Source: Apostichopus japonicus (Eukaryota; Echinodermata; Holothuroidea; Aspidochirotida; Stichopodidae). From it: DNA of 64,000 bases. The first letter of the stretch is position 1; each line of letters opens with the position of its first letter. The notes beneath the pieces are model-generated. The model was not told the DNA's origin. It saw only the letters and a list, made by a program, of their open reading frames with translations, and searched no databases. Location of the stretch: contig NC_092573.1 of the NCBI RefSeq assembly GCF_037975245.1, positions 22,595,265-22,659,264 of the forward strand, written 5' to 3'. Shown in pieces: positions 1-13,053 of the stretch. The translations under genes were made by a program, and so were the position numbers.

Positions 1-485
1 TTAATAACCATTTTGCTAACACCATGTAGTAGATAAAATGTCGCGCAACTTTTCAATTTGAATATCCTTGCCGGCGGCATCAACATGTTAGACACGAAAG
101 ATCTAAAGCATATCTTAGTCACAATCAACTTCCAATGCTTTAGTTTGATGATAAATATTATATCATACACGTAGAAAAAATATAAATATACTCAAAACAG
201 AGAATTTCGATTCCTAGTATTGTCAGGTTTACATCGCCGAAACATAAGTTATCGGTGCTTTTACTTTCGAGGTACATTTAACAGCTTTAATTCACGGTGA
301 AAGTTCAATAACTTTAATAAGATTTGTGAGTTCCTTGAAGGACAACCTGAATATACGGAACCTCGCTATGCTTTACTAATTACAAGTATTTTACTGTCAT
401 TTTTCATGTCCCAAACGACGTCGGTTACGAATTATTACATAATTGCATTAACTTTATCAAATTTGCATGTTCCCGCCCTAGCAAA

Positions 486-487
<2 letters not shown>
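1..487. other. intergenic, nothing recognised
   Basis: AT-rich sequence with stop codons in all frames and no repeat, RNA or exon signature that I can support. Confidence 0.5.
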
Positions 488-530
<43 letters not shown>

Positions 531-546
531 CATATATATATATATT

Positions 547-607
<61 letters not shown>
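488..607. repeat. (TA)n/(TG)n microsatellite
   Basis: Alternating TA run with a few interruptions, changing into TG repeats from about 590. The apparent IYIYIY protein frames on both strands are translations of the repeat and not genes. Confidence 0.97.
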
Positions 608-1858
608 ATTGTCAACAGACGGACTATTTCATTAGTTTCACTTTGCGTTGATGTTGCTTTATCCTGACTAATTGAAGAACGATTAAGCACCTGAAATATG
701 GAACACTGTTGCTTCAGTTCCCAAACATCTTACAAAGACAAACTTAATCACATTGTTAGTCCTACGGTAACCTCGTATGATTTAATCTTCATAGCAAGTC
801 GTTCTGGTATTTCGTTGTGTTAAATATTCCAGTTGGTCCATACCGATCTACATGTTCAAAATTCCGTTGAAATTATCGTAAATTGAGATCACAGATGAAA
901 CATTTCATACTCCTTTAAGCTCGTAACTCTTTGAGATCGCTGTTCCGCATTCAGAATAGCTAGTCATCCATGAATCAGGCTACTATCCTAGTGGGGGCGT
1001 ACTTAACATTTTGTTTATCGGTAGATAACACATGGATATCATCAACGCTTATATTGTATTGTTAGTTCATTGTGTTTTTTCAATTAAATGAGAGAAATCC
1101 ATCGAAAGATTCCCTTTGTTCCGAAAGACGAAATATGATTAACCGCTTTAACTAATATCATCCCACATTAAATTGTATTTTAGGTGATAGGAGGCTTAAA
1201 TTCCTAGCATTGCATTGTACGGAACATTACGACGAATCACTAATACCAGCAACAACAAAAAACATACCTTGTAATATAACTTGTACACCAAAACTTGTTT
1301 ACTTCAAAATGTAGCTAATGAACTAATTGACCCATCATTGTACTTGATATGATCTATTGTACTAAACACAAACAAACATACAAGACAAATTACAAACTAT
1401 TTTAACAGAAATTGCACAAAGGTTTTATCTACCTGATTGGAATTCAGGTTTTAATGAAGCCATACCAATTCCGTGACGAACAAATAAATCAATAAAAGTT
1501 AAAAACAAACATGAAAACGAAGAAAAAGAGAGAAACAAAATTTAAAAAACTTTAAAATAATCCAATTGAATTACAACAGAAATGCACCATTTGTAATCTG
1601 TACCGTACACGTCTGAACGTGACAACTAATTACAGCGAAAGGAAACTGAAAACAAAAACAAAGGCGCACTAACAAACAAAAGCAAACACTTTACAAACCA
1701 ATGTAGCTACAAACTGCATATATAATTTATCTGCTACTATAGCAGGCGATATGGCTAAAGCTGCTAAAACGGTAGCAAATTCTGGTCAAAGCACAACTAG
1801 AGATGCACGGCGAAACGTTGTAAAAAACACACAAATAAAGAAACTAACAAACTTGAAA
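608..1858. other. intergenic, nothing recognised
   Basis: AT-rich, no open frame above about 60 codons, no repeat structure noticed apart from A-rich stretches around 1490-1570. Confidence 0.5.
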
Positions 1859-2487
1859 GTGAATTCACTGACTATATGATAGCTGAATCTTGATCAGGCA
1901 CAACACACACGCAAAAGTGAGTTCACTGACTATATGATAGTCGAAGAGGTGTATGGACAGACCTTGGTCAGACACGCACACGCACACGCACACACCCACG
2001 CAAAAGTGAGTTCACTGACTATATGATAGTCGAACAGGTGTACGGACAGACCTTGATCAGACACGTACACGCACACCCACGAAAAAGTGAGTTCACTGAC
2101 TATATGATAGTCGAACAGATGTATGCACAGACCTTAAGCAGACACGCACACGCACACCCACACAAAAGTGAGTTCACTGACTATATGATAGTCGAACAGG
2201 TGTATGCACAGACCTGAAGCAGACACGCACACGCACACCCACACAAAAGTGAGTTCACTGACTATATGATAGTCGAACAGGTGTATGGACAGACCTTGGT
2301 CAGAAACGCACACGCACACACCCACGCAAAAGTGAGTTCACTGACTATATGATAGTCGAACAGGTGTATGCACAGACCTTAAGCAGACACGCACACGCAC
2401 ACCCACACAAAAGTGAGTTCACGGACTATATGATAGTCGAACAGGTGTATGGACAGACCTTGGTCAGACACGCACACGCAAAGCCAT
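1859..2487. repeat. 81-bp minisatellite, about 8 copies
   Basis: The landmark GTGAGTTCACTGACTATATG recurs at about 1859 (variant), 1917, 2006, 2087, 2168, 2249, 2332 and 2413. Spacing is 81 bp in four steps and 83-89 in two; the first unit is shortened to 58. Each unit ends in a CA/CG-rich segment (ACGCACACGCACAC). Because 81 is a multiple of three, in-phase copies translate as a 27-residue repeat (core KSEFTDYMIVEQVY) on the plus strand and also stay open on the minus strand. Frame breaks at the 83- and 89-bp units argue against a real protein. Confidence 0.93.
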
Positions 2488-2595
2488 ACACACACCCACG
2501 CATACACGCATACACCGCATTATATAACATTGCTGTTACAATCTCATATAGATACCGCATTTTCTCCTTAGAACTCCTGAATCAGTCGATCCCAT

Positions 2596-2974
2596 CAGTG
2601 GCGGAGCGTCCATACAGTCAGGAGGGCGGATGCCCCCTGACGGACTCAAATGGACTGCTGGCGCCCTTTTCAGCTCTTTACCACTTTTTACTTATTCGCG
2701 ATTATTGACTTTTTTTATTGCGCTCTCATCTACCTATTGACATTTGTCACATTTTGTTGGTGTAATTTCGCGATGACACCTATTTATTCTTCGTTTATCT
2801 GCAAATTAGCCAGGCCCGGAAAGGGTCATTTCCGGCGATCTAGGGAGTATCTTTACTCAAAAAAATTCTATAAGCTACGCACCAACCTGTGGTGGCGCTC
2901 CGCTTAGATAGTGTCGAAAGCGCCCCTACAGACCATTCTCGCCCTCCTGACCAATACCCCTAGCTCCGCCACTG
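2596..2974. mobile_element. hAT-type MITE, 379 bp
   Basis: Ends are CAGTGGCGGAGC and its exact reverse complement GCTCCGCCACTG, with a second matching block just inside (GTCAGGAGGGC / GCCCTCCTGAC). The flanking 8 bp are GATCCCAT on the left and AATCCCAT on the right, 7 of 8 identical, which fits the 8-bp target duplication of hAT transposons. No transposase frame of useful length lies inside, so it is non-autonomous. Two overlapping short frames inside (to 2708 and 2907) have no recognisable domain. Confidence 0.8.
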
Positions 2975-2982
2975 AATCCCAT

Positions 2983-4817
2983 TAACGTTATAGCGGACTT
3001 TGCGACCGTCTATTTTCTGTATAATAATGTCCTCTGAACGCAGACTTACGGGTAGCTGGCTATACGAACAAATAGTCAAATAACGTTCCCTTAATCTTTC
3101 AGTATATGCATCATTTAATCATATTCTTATTCTTAAAGATAAACAGTGTTTTTTGCCGAGCGCGTCAAATTTGCCCTATTATCTAGAAGCCATTGATAGC
3201 AGATAAGTCCCTAATGTAAAGCTAGTAATTCGATAAGAAATGCAGATAACCTGCCGAAAACAGCTCTTTGCACCTCCTTACAGGAAACTCTTTTCTCAAT
3301 GATTAAATTGTGGAAGCAGAGCAGGAGTTGCAAACCTTGTAATGTCCCATTTATCAGAAAGTAACTAAACAGGAAATTTCCGTCGTATTCACTCAGGCGT
3401 ATAACTGCTCACAGCAATATATCGTTGTTTAATTGAATAAACTTAGCCACCAACGGAAGCTTTTCTATAAGAAAATCAGTCAATTTTGTATTATAACAGA
3501 GACTATACATGTGATAAATGTATCCTCTTCTAAGTGACAGGGCTCTGATATTCAGGCGACTACAGGTTGAATGTTTCTGTATAGTCGGTGTATCTTTGCA
3601 TTGTGCCAAAAAAAAAAACAACCCAGTGTGTTTGCTTATGGAGTGCGGTGGGTAGTAAAATGCATTCGGACCGGACGAGAGGGGGAGAGTGATATCAGGG
3701 TGCCACAGCCAGGGAACTCGGGGTGACTCGAGGGCAGGAACCTCTTTGAAAGGGACAGGGGCAGATCGAGGGTTTTCTAAAGAAAGAAAGGCTGTGTGGG
3801 TCGTTGTGAAGGCGATTCCCATGTATGGAGGGGGTTATCCCTCAAGTAAAATCAACGCCTCGCCCACAATTGGTGAATGGGTGGAACATATTTAGAATAT
3901 AAATTAGGCTTATTGGTAGGTTTAATCACTTGGAGTGGAAAAGTTCTTCCCACGACTGAACGTTTCCCCACAAGTAGGAGGTGGAGGGGCTATGATCACA
4001 CCCCCATTGCGCACGCCACTTCTTGAGGTCCAACCGAAATTGTGGATAAAGAATATTGTTTTCTATATTTCATAGCAAACATATATTCAAATTGAGAATA
4101 CAGAAATGAGGCCCTGTGATATAAATGTCCCAGCGGCTCCACCCAACCTGACCCTTGTCGCCAGTGGTTGCATCAAGGAAACAGAAGCATTCCCCTGGCT
4201 GTGTTTTGCATTTCTAAAATGATATCAAATCATCTGTCATAATTATTAACATATAAGCTGAATTCTGTGACAATTCTAAGAGGGGTCTCTTGATGTGAAA
4301 ATAGTCCTTGACATTATTTGCTCTTTAAATGTGTATGGCATTCAGTAACAATAAACAAAGATGAAAGTGTGTGTCCAAAAGATCAAATAAGGAAGATACA
4401 AAAAAAAAAGGGAAACACAAAAAATGCCAAGAAAATGGCAAATGTCATCGTTACAATAAATGCTTAAAATGTTTGGGTTGATTGTGATTGTAATGGATAC
4501 ACGAATCAGACATTTTGAGTTCATTAATGAGGTATAGCCCGAGGATTTGTTTTAAATTCGTTATTTGATTGACCAAAGACACTGCAATATACAATCAGGG
4601 AGTTGTTATGGAATACAACTAAGAAAGAAATTTATGGACAGGGGGACCTCTCTTTGCGGAAGCCTATAGGTACTTTCACTTAATTTTTATGTAGAAACAT
4701 ATCATGAGTTTGAATATGGTGTGAAGGTCGAGTGAGGTCATTAAACCTCTAAGTCCAATGTCAACATGCCAGGGGTAAAATAAACAAGGGACCCTAATAA
4801 AATTTGATGATTGTACT
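2983..4817. other. intergenic, nothing recognised
   Basis: No exon-like structure. A 137-codon minus-strand frame at 3409-3822 begins in low-complexity sequence and shows no domain. A-rich and G-rich short tracts only. Confidence 0.45.
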
Positions 4818-5193
4818 CATAGGCGTAGGAGCCCAAGTTGATTAGGGGGGGGGGGGGCTGTAACGACTTTCCCCGAAAAAATATAACCGTTCAGCATGTG
4901 AATGTGCATATAATATAGGCATGCATCCGGAATTACATCGCATGCCAATTACATACAATCATTTGCCGTGTTTTTACCATTCCATATTGGTTATAATTTT
5001 GGGGGAAGTCGTTACAATAATAATGATAATAATAATATAAGTTTAACCATTGAAAAACACATTGCAATATGTTTTTCTTTCAGTAGGTGCCCGAAAAATT
5101 CTCAGCATATTGCCCGAATTTTCACAAAAATATTTGGTTGGGGGACGCAGCCCCCCTCCCCCAGCCCCACCCCCACAGCCTCCTACGCCTATG
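4818..5193. mobile_element. MITE with CATAGGCGTAGGAG termini, 376 bp
   Basis: Begins CATAGGCGTAGGAG and ends CTCCTACGCCTATG, an exact inverted repeat, followed inward by a long poly-G run on the left and a C-rich run on the right. Flanking octamers ATTGTACT and ATAGTATT match at 6 of 8 positions, compatible with an old 8-bp target duplication. An internal AAT-rich microsatellite lies near 5018-5040. A related copy lies at about 42140-42436, showing it is a dispersed family. No transposase is encoded. Confidence 0.72.
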
Positions 5194-5657
5194 ATAGTAT
5201 TTATTGAAGATAATATGATTATCTCTATACACTTCTTCTCTGTAGTTTGAGACCACTCGTGGTATTGAAACTGACGTGTGATCTTTCGTGCTTATACAGA
5301 ATATGATATTAATTTCATCTGAAATAACCAAGTTGAGTATAATATGACAACCACTGTAGATAAGAGAATGATTTTATGTCACGCGTTAAAGTTCGTGACG
5401 TTTTTGTTCTCATGCGCACTCATGCGTACACAAACTTCCAGCATACGGTTGAATACTTTTATTGGCGCCCTTTTGGAAGTTTGCTGTCATATAACATAAT
5501 AATATCATGGTTGGAAAGAGAGAGACAGATAAAGAGAGGATAGACGAAAACAAGGTTTTGCATAAAACATAATTGAATCCTTGGATGTCATTGACAGAAT
5601 GATTTTATTTTCTCAAGTGTGGATACGGTACTAATCACTATAAGGTCGGTCGTTCAT

Positions 5658-5897
5658 AGAAGTTTTAGAACATACTACCACAGTCTGGACAATCCGAGCT
5701 TACACGGGTAGATATTATCTGATCGCCGATTCTTTGAAATATATAAAAGTTTAAAAGATACTACCACAGTCTGGACAATCCGAGCTTATACGGGTAGATA
5801 TCATCTGATCGCCCATTCTTTGAAATATATAGAAGTTTAGAACATACTACCACAGTCTGGACAATCCGAGCTTATATGGGTAGATATTATCTACCCG
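5658..5897. repeat. 86-bp tandem repeat, 2.7 copies
   Basis: The string ACTACCACAGTCTGG recurs at about 5674, 5760 and 5846, an exact 86-bp period. Units differ by a few substitutions. No coding potential seen. Confidence 0.92.
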
Positions 5898-8800
5898 GCA
5901 GTAGTTTTTTCACATTATTGTTAGCGGACGGTTGCAAATGTTCTCAACAAATATCATTCTTTCCATGGAGAGAAATAGTTGCTCTTAGTTTTTACCTGTA
6001 ACTTTAACTGGGATGGGTATAATCTGTACACTCTTAGCAGTGACCGATTTAAAATTACCATTCGCGTCACATGACCTAAATTCACCTAATACGGAGTGTT
6101 ATTAAAAAAGCGCTCCACAAACATAATTCAGTTTTGATGTAACCCAACCCACTAATGTAGGCAAACTGGGGAATTGTTAATGTAATTTAATGATGAAATA
6201 TTACATAATTCATCTCCTTACGACGGTTCATCGACTTAACTTTGATTTTTTGAAAATGTCAAGCGAAAACTGTTTTTCCAGCTTGTGCTGATTGTGGCAC
6301 CGGATTGCCAAAAAAAAAATTATTATTGCTTTTAATTGAATCGATCGAGAATGAACTCGTTAATTAAATATTAAATATTTCAGTTTATATGTTATTTAAG
6401 TGGCTATATATAAATAGGCTAGTTCATTTGTCTATCAATATAGTTTATTTAATACATTGATCCTATGATGGACTTGTTAACATTTCGGTGCCGTCCTCCA
6501 TAATATATGCATTAAAAATATAGCTTGATAGCTCAAATTTCCTAATTGGATTTAATACCCTATATAGATGCATGGCAGGGCTTTCGATTTTCGCTATACG
6601 GTGATGGTCGGGCTAGCATAAAAGGAGGAGCCGCTACCAGCTTTATCTATCATCAAATCAGAAATGTTCAATATAAACCTTGCAATTGATGAAATAAAAA
6701 AAATGACACTCTCATATATATACATTGTCGTCACCCAATGAATATTTATAAGCAAGTTATAACTCGACTCGAATCAATTCAAGACTATGTTTGTTGCATT
6801 TATATCAAGGTTTCACTACTTATCAGATTTTCTCAACTTTCTCGAATAATATTCTCTTCGAAGTCTATGAATTGTTTTTTCTTTTAAGTCTAAAACATAC
6901 ACAATTAACGGTTGATAACCTTTACTCATGCAGCCTCGATGATTACATGTAAACTATAGTCTAGATGCCCTGCCAAGTGATACAATTCTAGGACAGCTGG
7001 TGAAGCTTGGCTTTCAAACCAGCTATAGCTTCATTACTTATTGCTCCTAAATAAAGTAGGTCTATCAGTTTAGATGGTACACTACTTGAGATAAAACAAA
7101 TTATCCTAGAACTTTTCAATGTTAAAGATGTTTCATACAGCAACAAAGGAGGGCGATCGGCAAAAAAGCTGCTTTGGATTTTCGTCGCCCAGACAGAAAC
7201 CCCAAATTGATCATTTGTTGATTTCTTCATTTGAAAGAAAACTTGAGAGTGGAATTTTAGTGACGTAATGTAGCAAAAAACATTCCTGGAATAAACGGAA
7301 ACACCTGCTTTAGTTGTGTGATCATAGGGATTAAAAGGGAAATTTGGCATTTTTTAATCAATTTTTAAATTTTCTAATTACAGGCATTGTATAATTTTCG
7401 TACAATTTTGTAACGGTCTATTCACATTTGTTATAATTGCAACTGTGAGTTTGTAAGAAGAAAAGTGAAACAACAGTACCAATTAAGATGAATTGACCAA
7501 GAATTCATGCGTTGTGGATTCTTCTCCATTAGGGACGACGAACCCGGGGTAGGAACGACGGACCCGGGGGTAGGGGAGAGGGCAGGCACAGGGGAAATGT
7601 GCTTCCATATTTGTAAAAGTCCCTTCTCATTACTCAAAAGTGCCCCTTTACTGTCAGTTACATTGTTCGATTCAAATCGTGTATGAAAATTTATCTTTCA
7701 GAAACCGTTCATTGGTTGTTTACATGTTGTATCTTTTGGGAGGTTTAGTGTACAGCCTATACACATATGAAGCAAATCACTGCACCATATGTGTTGTTAG
7801 TTATCATGACTTCAACCATAGTAAATGCATCTAAAATAGACACACTCTTGCACGGGCACATCAATAATGTGATTTGAACATCTGTTCGGAATTTATATAC
7901 CATTTCGCAACTACGTGAATATTCTTCCATACAGATTCATTGAAATAATGGTATACTCATTCATTTCCGTATAGAAGAATGCATAAGAGTGACAAACATC
8001 TGTGATATTGACATAAGACAAAACCGTAATATTTTCCCTTTTATAAAATAAATAACTTTGAAAAGCACCGATAGATTTAGCAAGCTATGGAGTATTACTT
8101 ATGTTTATTATGTCATTTAGCAATAACAGTATAATCAAATACTGAAAAAAAAGTCTAATTACATATATGAAATATCGATGTTAAACATATGGGACGCCAT
8201 TTGTGCCTCCAGAGGTATACATATTTCGATTATTTGTTTCTATACGCATGCTCATGTGATTCGTATGTAAATGAGAATCATCAAGTCCAAATTTCTCAAT
8301 AACATGACAAAAATCCTCGTTTAAGAACAAAGACAGAAACGTGTTCTTCGTTTATAAGTTCGGGGAACCAAATGTAAAAAACAATTCATTTGGAACGAAT
8401 CAGAAAACAAGATGTGTTTTGTTGAAAGAGCAACGAATAACTTGGCAACAGTTAACTAAAAATCAGTCATAATTACTTTGGTTAATGTACCCTATTAGGT
8501 GGATGGATTGCCAGTCTGACATTTAGAGATGGGAATTATCCTGACCAAAACGACGTAATGATCTGTGACACAGAAACCATTTAACAAATAGGTAATCAAT
8601 GTAGCTGTTGGCGCTATGTATATATATATAAAGACAAAGGAAACAGCAAGTGGTTATAAGGACTTGCAAATGAGGTACTTATCCTTGTGTCGTGTCTATA
8701 ATGTCAATCACAATTCTTGCTTCTATTTTGCTTGGCTCATTTTTTAATTTCTTTATAAGAGCAAACTTTTACATTCAAGTTGAAAATCAAAGATCCCATC

Positions 8801-9534
8801 GTCGCCCCGCCGGGAATTGCTCAAATAAAAGTTGTCTTCGTCAGTGAGGACGTACCTGGTGCAGTTGTGATAATTCAGATTCCAACCCCGTGACTGTGTG
8901 TACGTGATTTCCTTCTTGAATGGTCAAGTCCTTGCAACTGTCAACGGACAACCGCCTAGGGCAAAGAACAAGCCTCTCTCGGATCGAACTATTAGACAGT
9001 ATAGCAGGTTATGGCATGAGGGAATGGTTTAGCAAAATTGGCCTCGGACAGATATATTAAAGACCAACCTCGATATAAAAAAATTGATTTTCTTTCTTCC
9101 TTTCGGAAGTTCTCTTAGAAGAGAGTTAGTAATGAAATATCCTTATACAGGGAGCATGGAACTGCTATAAGAGGTAGTTGGCTGGTAGTACCTCGGTGAA
9201 CGAAGGAAAGTTTGATATGTTTCAGCATACCAATTCAAAAACATTTAACAGTTTCTTCCTACGATGCACTTCTTTCTTTTAATTCACTCGGTTTATAATA
9301 TTTTTTTCAGTTATCCGTACGATTTTCCTTGTGAACGCTAATATGCAAATTAGTTTCTATCGCGCCAAAATATAGTGAATTTTAACATTAGTACATGAAA
9401 CAATGTTGCTGTCTTTGTTAAAGTTCGGTGCGAACATTAATGCACAGATAAGACAGATAAAGTAAAAACGCGCTTGCTGTACTGATATACGCTGCCTGCC
9501 TGTTTCTTTGGAAGATAATTTTGTTAATCAGTAC
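5898..9534. other. intergenic, no supported gene
   Basis: AT-rich sequence with no clear exon. The longest frame is a 120-codon minus-strand stretch (6988-7350) of ordinary composition; it has no motif I recognise and no splice context that makes it convincing, so it is not called a gene. Short (TA)n around 8621-8632. Confidence 0.45.
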
Positions 9535-10193
9535 CAAGGGCGGCGGAAGCACTTTTAATCTGGGGGGGGGGGGGGGGCACCGACATCAAAGGGCACTTTG
9601 CAGAAATTCGATTGGAATGATGCAGCCTTATATTTAGTACCCTTTATAACTCTTATTGTATTATCTTATTTGCGTATACACATCACTCCATCAACGCCCC
9701 CCCCCCCAACCTTCAAGAAAAATATGCATACTAGCACTGCAATATCCAATGTGCAAATTGGGAAACAAGGAACAAGTTTTCTTTTGAGACAAAATGAGGT
9801 GAAATCATGCTAGTTGCTAACGTAGGAATCTTCCGAATTAGAGTTTATTTCTTGTTAATATCTTAACAATTTTTTTCCATTCGAAATAGCTTTGAGTTTG
9901 ACCCACAGAAATTCATTATAAGTTAGGGGCGTAGCCAGGATTTGCAAAGTTGTATGCACGACTATCTGAGCGGAGCGCCACCATCGGTTGGCGCGGAGCG
10001 TACAAGAAAATTTTTGGTTTTACAAACCCCTCAGATGGCCGGAAACGGCCCTTCGCGAGTGTTCATTCTGGTTCCCTGGCCTCTTGCTAACTTGAGACAC
10101 CTCAATTTTTATATAGAAAAAGGGCACATTTTTAACCTGAGGAAAAGTGGGGGGGCACGTGCCCCCTGTGCCCCCCCGGTTCCGCCGCCCTTG
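9535..10193. mobile_element. hAT-type non-autonomous element, 659 bp
   Basis: Ends are CAAGGGCGGCGGAA and its reverse complement TTCCGCCGCCCTTG. The element is flanked on both sides by the same octamer ATCAGTAC (9527-9534 and 10194-10201), a perfect 8-bp target duplication typical of hAT insertions. A 17-base poly-G run lies near the left end and G/C runs near the right. Inside, from about 9925, AGGGGCGTAGCCAGGATTT looks like the end of another element family, suggesting nesting. No transposase frame. Confidence 0.86.
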
Positions 10194-10287
10194 ATCAGTA
10201 CGTTTATCGTTATTTATATAAAATACGAAAAAATGAAATTGTATGCTACAAAGTTTGTACACAGGTTAAGAATGTTCGTGAATCACT

Positions 10288-10322
10288 GGGGGGGGGGGGG
10301 GTGGGTGGGGGGAGGGGGGAGG
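10288..10322 (+). other. G-rich tract, possible quadruplex
   Basis: Thirteen consecutive G followed by four further G runs separated by single T or A bases. It is able in principle to form a G-quadruplex on the plus strand. Confidence 0.6.
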
Positions 10323-11262
10323 TATTTTTTCTATCTGATATGTAAATAACCCGAACTTTCTAAAGCAATATTCAAATAAGTTACGTATTCCCTATCAGTA
10401 TAAAATAAAAACACTTAATTTTTTACTAGAGGGCCAAGAATAATCTTTCAAGAATTTGCAGCTTCTTATATTTCCAAAGGGTCTCAAATCAACTTTTTGT
10501 CATTGAATGGTAAAACCTCGCATTAATTTAAAGCTATAACGTGCGCAAATGCTTGATAATAATGAAAGTCAAAACTAGAAAACTCGTACAGTTTCGGATA
10601 TACTCTTATAAACTCAGGGAAATCTTTTTACTTTTTGTATAAAAAAAAAACATACAGAAAAGGAGGATGCGATGCAGTTCACATCTGCAACTTTAAAATT
10701 CGATCCGTGATTTCCGCACAGTCAATAAACAACTACAAAATAATTTACTCGATAATTTAAAGTTCAGAGAAATGAAGCCATAATTGCAAATGTTAATAAA
10801 ACAAACAGTTTATCATCGATAACAAATGAAAATATCTAACCCAGGAATGTTTTTACTTATTGTAATACCATAACGTTCGAAAAATATAATGCTCCTTCAA
10901 GTTGTGTTGCTTTGTGATTTTTCTGACCAATGTAGTCTCATTCTAACTAGTCAAGGATATATTTGTATAGTTGCAGCCATTTTGCAATTTTAAAGGTTGT
11001 GCCTTATACACAATAGTTGTTGACTATAGTTAATCCAATACAGAGAAAAAAATTATCTACTTCAAGTATAACATAAACTATTCTTTATTGGTAACTTTGT
11101 TAACCTTCAAGTTTATACCCAAATCCCTCAAGCTGCAGCAGAGGTTCTTAAATAGGCTTGACCCACGGAAAAAACTTCAACCGGGCCCGTGAAAAATTCC
11201 GCCCACAATCTAGTATACTAATCAGGTATATAAGGCGTTAGTTCTGAACACCCCTATACTAC
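10323..11262. other. intergenic, nothing recognised
   Basis: AT-rich, no exon or repeat signature noticed. Confidence 0.5.
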
Positions 11263-11462
11263 ATGGAACGCGAAAAGGGAAAACTTATTTCGTTGCTAAG
11301 TTTAACGTAAGTTTAGACAACGACGTAAGTTTAGACCACGGAATTTTAGACATCAACGTGAGTTTGAGCAACAGCATGGTAAAACAGCAGCAACAACTTT
11401 AGTTTAGACAACAACAAACTTCGTTTAGACAACGAAATAAGTTTTCCCATTTCGCGTTCCAT
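11263..11462. mobile_element. 200-bp element with ~36-bp inverted ends
   Basis: The left end ATGGAACGCGAAAAGGGAAA and about 16 further bases are matched by the reverse complement of the right end with only one or two differences. The interior is built from diverged short repeats of the form GTAAGTTTAGACAACGAC. A further copy of one terminus (ATGGAACGCGAAAAGG) stands at 32489. No coding capacity; it resembles a MITE. The target duplication is not clear. Confidence 0.75.
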
Positions 11463-12770
11463 ACTATACCTCTCTGCTCACATTGCTCAATATATTGGTA
11501 TAATGAAAAGAAGATGTTTATTCTCTCGCTTTGTTTTAACCCGGGTGTTTTTCCTCCTACCCTGGTCAAAGATAACGAACCCCTTCGCCTACAGCTATGT
11601 AGAGCCATCAAATAATGATCGAGGGTATAGGTATAAGCCTCAAGATCAACTCAATTCAATACAGAATGCTGCATTTCTAACCCACACTGTATACGTATTC
11701 ACGGTTACGGTATCTCGATGTTTACTTATATCTCTTCCTATAAATATATAGCTTGACAGATCAATATCTAGGCTTGAAAACAATTACAATGAATTGATGA
11801 AGATAGGGAGAAGAGGATTAGTTTAATTAAGACCGTATGGAAGCTTATATCGACAGTCTGCATTACATTAAACGAATTTTATTTAGTTTCCATTTTTGTG
11901 CAAACGGAGTAAATCTGAAGTGTTAATATACTCAAAATGTTGAGTGCGTTGACACCGTATAGGTGGAATAATGCTTCACTGCCAACCATGAAATAAAACC
12001 AACACAACTAATCACATTTTAAGCCGAGAAACTGTCGGAATTTTTAGATCAATTTAAAAGGTTCACTAAATAGATCGTCAGGTCGATATATTGACTTGGA
12101 TGCTCTTGTATTTATTTTTTTCACCATGTTTTTGTGTGTGGTACGTATGCGTGTCGGTTCAGTGTAATATACAAACTCAATAACAGCAAAAACAAAAAAG
12201 ATTGATCGCAATATATTGTTACTACGTCGAGACAAAAGGTTTCCGGATGTATAGCAATGGATCTCGAAATGCGAATTACTGGAACTGAAGGAAGCATATC
12301 ACAAGTTGAAAATAAAAGACTTAGAATCGAAAAAAAACCCAGAAAACGGGGGCAAAAGACGGATGAAAATGGGTTAATAGAATAAATGTCTATTTGGATG
12401 ACTTAAGAGGAGCTCGTAGTAATCGGTTCATTGGTTGCTCACCGAACCAGAGTTTGCAATGTTGACTGTATCAGCTTTTAAACCCATTCCTCCAGAAACC
12501 AACGCATGTCCATGTGTACATAAAACTGGTTCCATGCACAGGCAGTTGAGAAAGATATAATTTTCATTTGGTACAAATCACAGATTTAATGTTCATATCA
12601 CAAACAATGCTGAAGACTTCATCAAGTCTAATTAATATGACATCATTGATACACGTCATGTATGCGCTTCATATTTGTAATGTTTAGTTTTAAAGAGGCG
12701 TGGTCGTGACGTAGGTGGTTTTTAGAATATTTCTTCTGGACGTCAGAGTTTTGTACAGTATACATTTCTC
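11463..12770. other. intergenic, nothing recognised
   Basis: No exon-like structure; an 82-codon frame at 11503-11751 has no domain or conserved motif. Confidence 0.45.
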
Positions 12771-12792
12771 TGACGTCACGAAGGTGACGTCA
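12771..12792. promoter_or_regulatory. pair of perfect CRE palindromes
   Basis: TGACGTCA occurs at 12771-12778 and again at 12785-12792, 14 bp start to start, with related ACGT half-sites upstream (TGACGTAG near 12706 and GGACGTCAG near 12738). TGACGTCA is the consensus site of CREB/ATF bZIP factors. The nearest supported gene is the GPCR about 6 kb downstream, so a link is only conjecture. Confidence 0.35.
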
Positions 12793-13018
12793 CTCAGTAC
12801 TTCTACGAATGATCACTGCGACGAACATCGGCAACTTTCTCCTGTATGGTTTCTGCTACATGTACAGTAGTTTTACATAAGGAAAGTCCAGTACACAATG
12901 CAGGGAGTGACTGCATTATTGACAAATGGCGTCTGTAAATTAGATATTTAATGCGGAAATTAAAAGAACGGATGTCCACATCGGTTCTTCTTTCCTAGGC
13001 TTTTGATGAGTGGGTTCG

Positions 13019-13053
13019 ACCATGGAGGTAAAAACAGTTTTTACCTCCATGGT
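13019..13053. repeat. near-perfect palindrome, 17-bp arms
   Basis: ACCATGGAGGTAAAAAC is followed by one A and then by its exact reverse complement. Both arms are flanked by TTCGA-like bases that extend the symmetry imperfectly. It could form a tight hairpin. Confidence 0.85.

Noticed and set aside
1859-2487. 27-residue repeat protein from the 81-bp minisatellite
   Set aside because: Frame is lost at the 83-, 89- and 58-bp units and stops interrupt it; both strands are equally open.
6988-7350. 120-codon minus-strand frame
   Set aside because: Ordinary composition but no signal peptide, domain, repeat or convincing splice context; below what chance allows in 64 kb.
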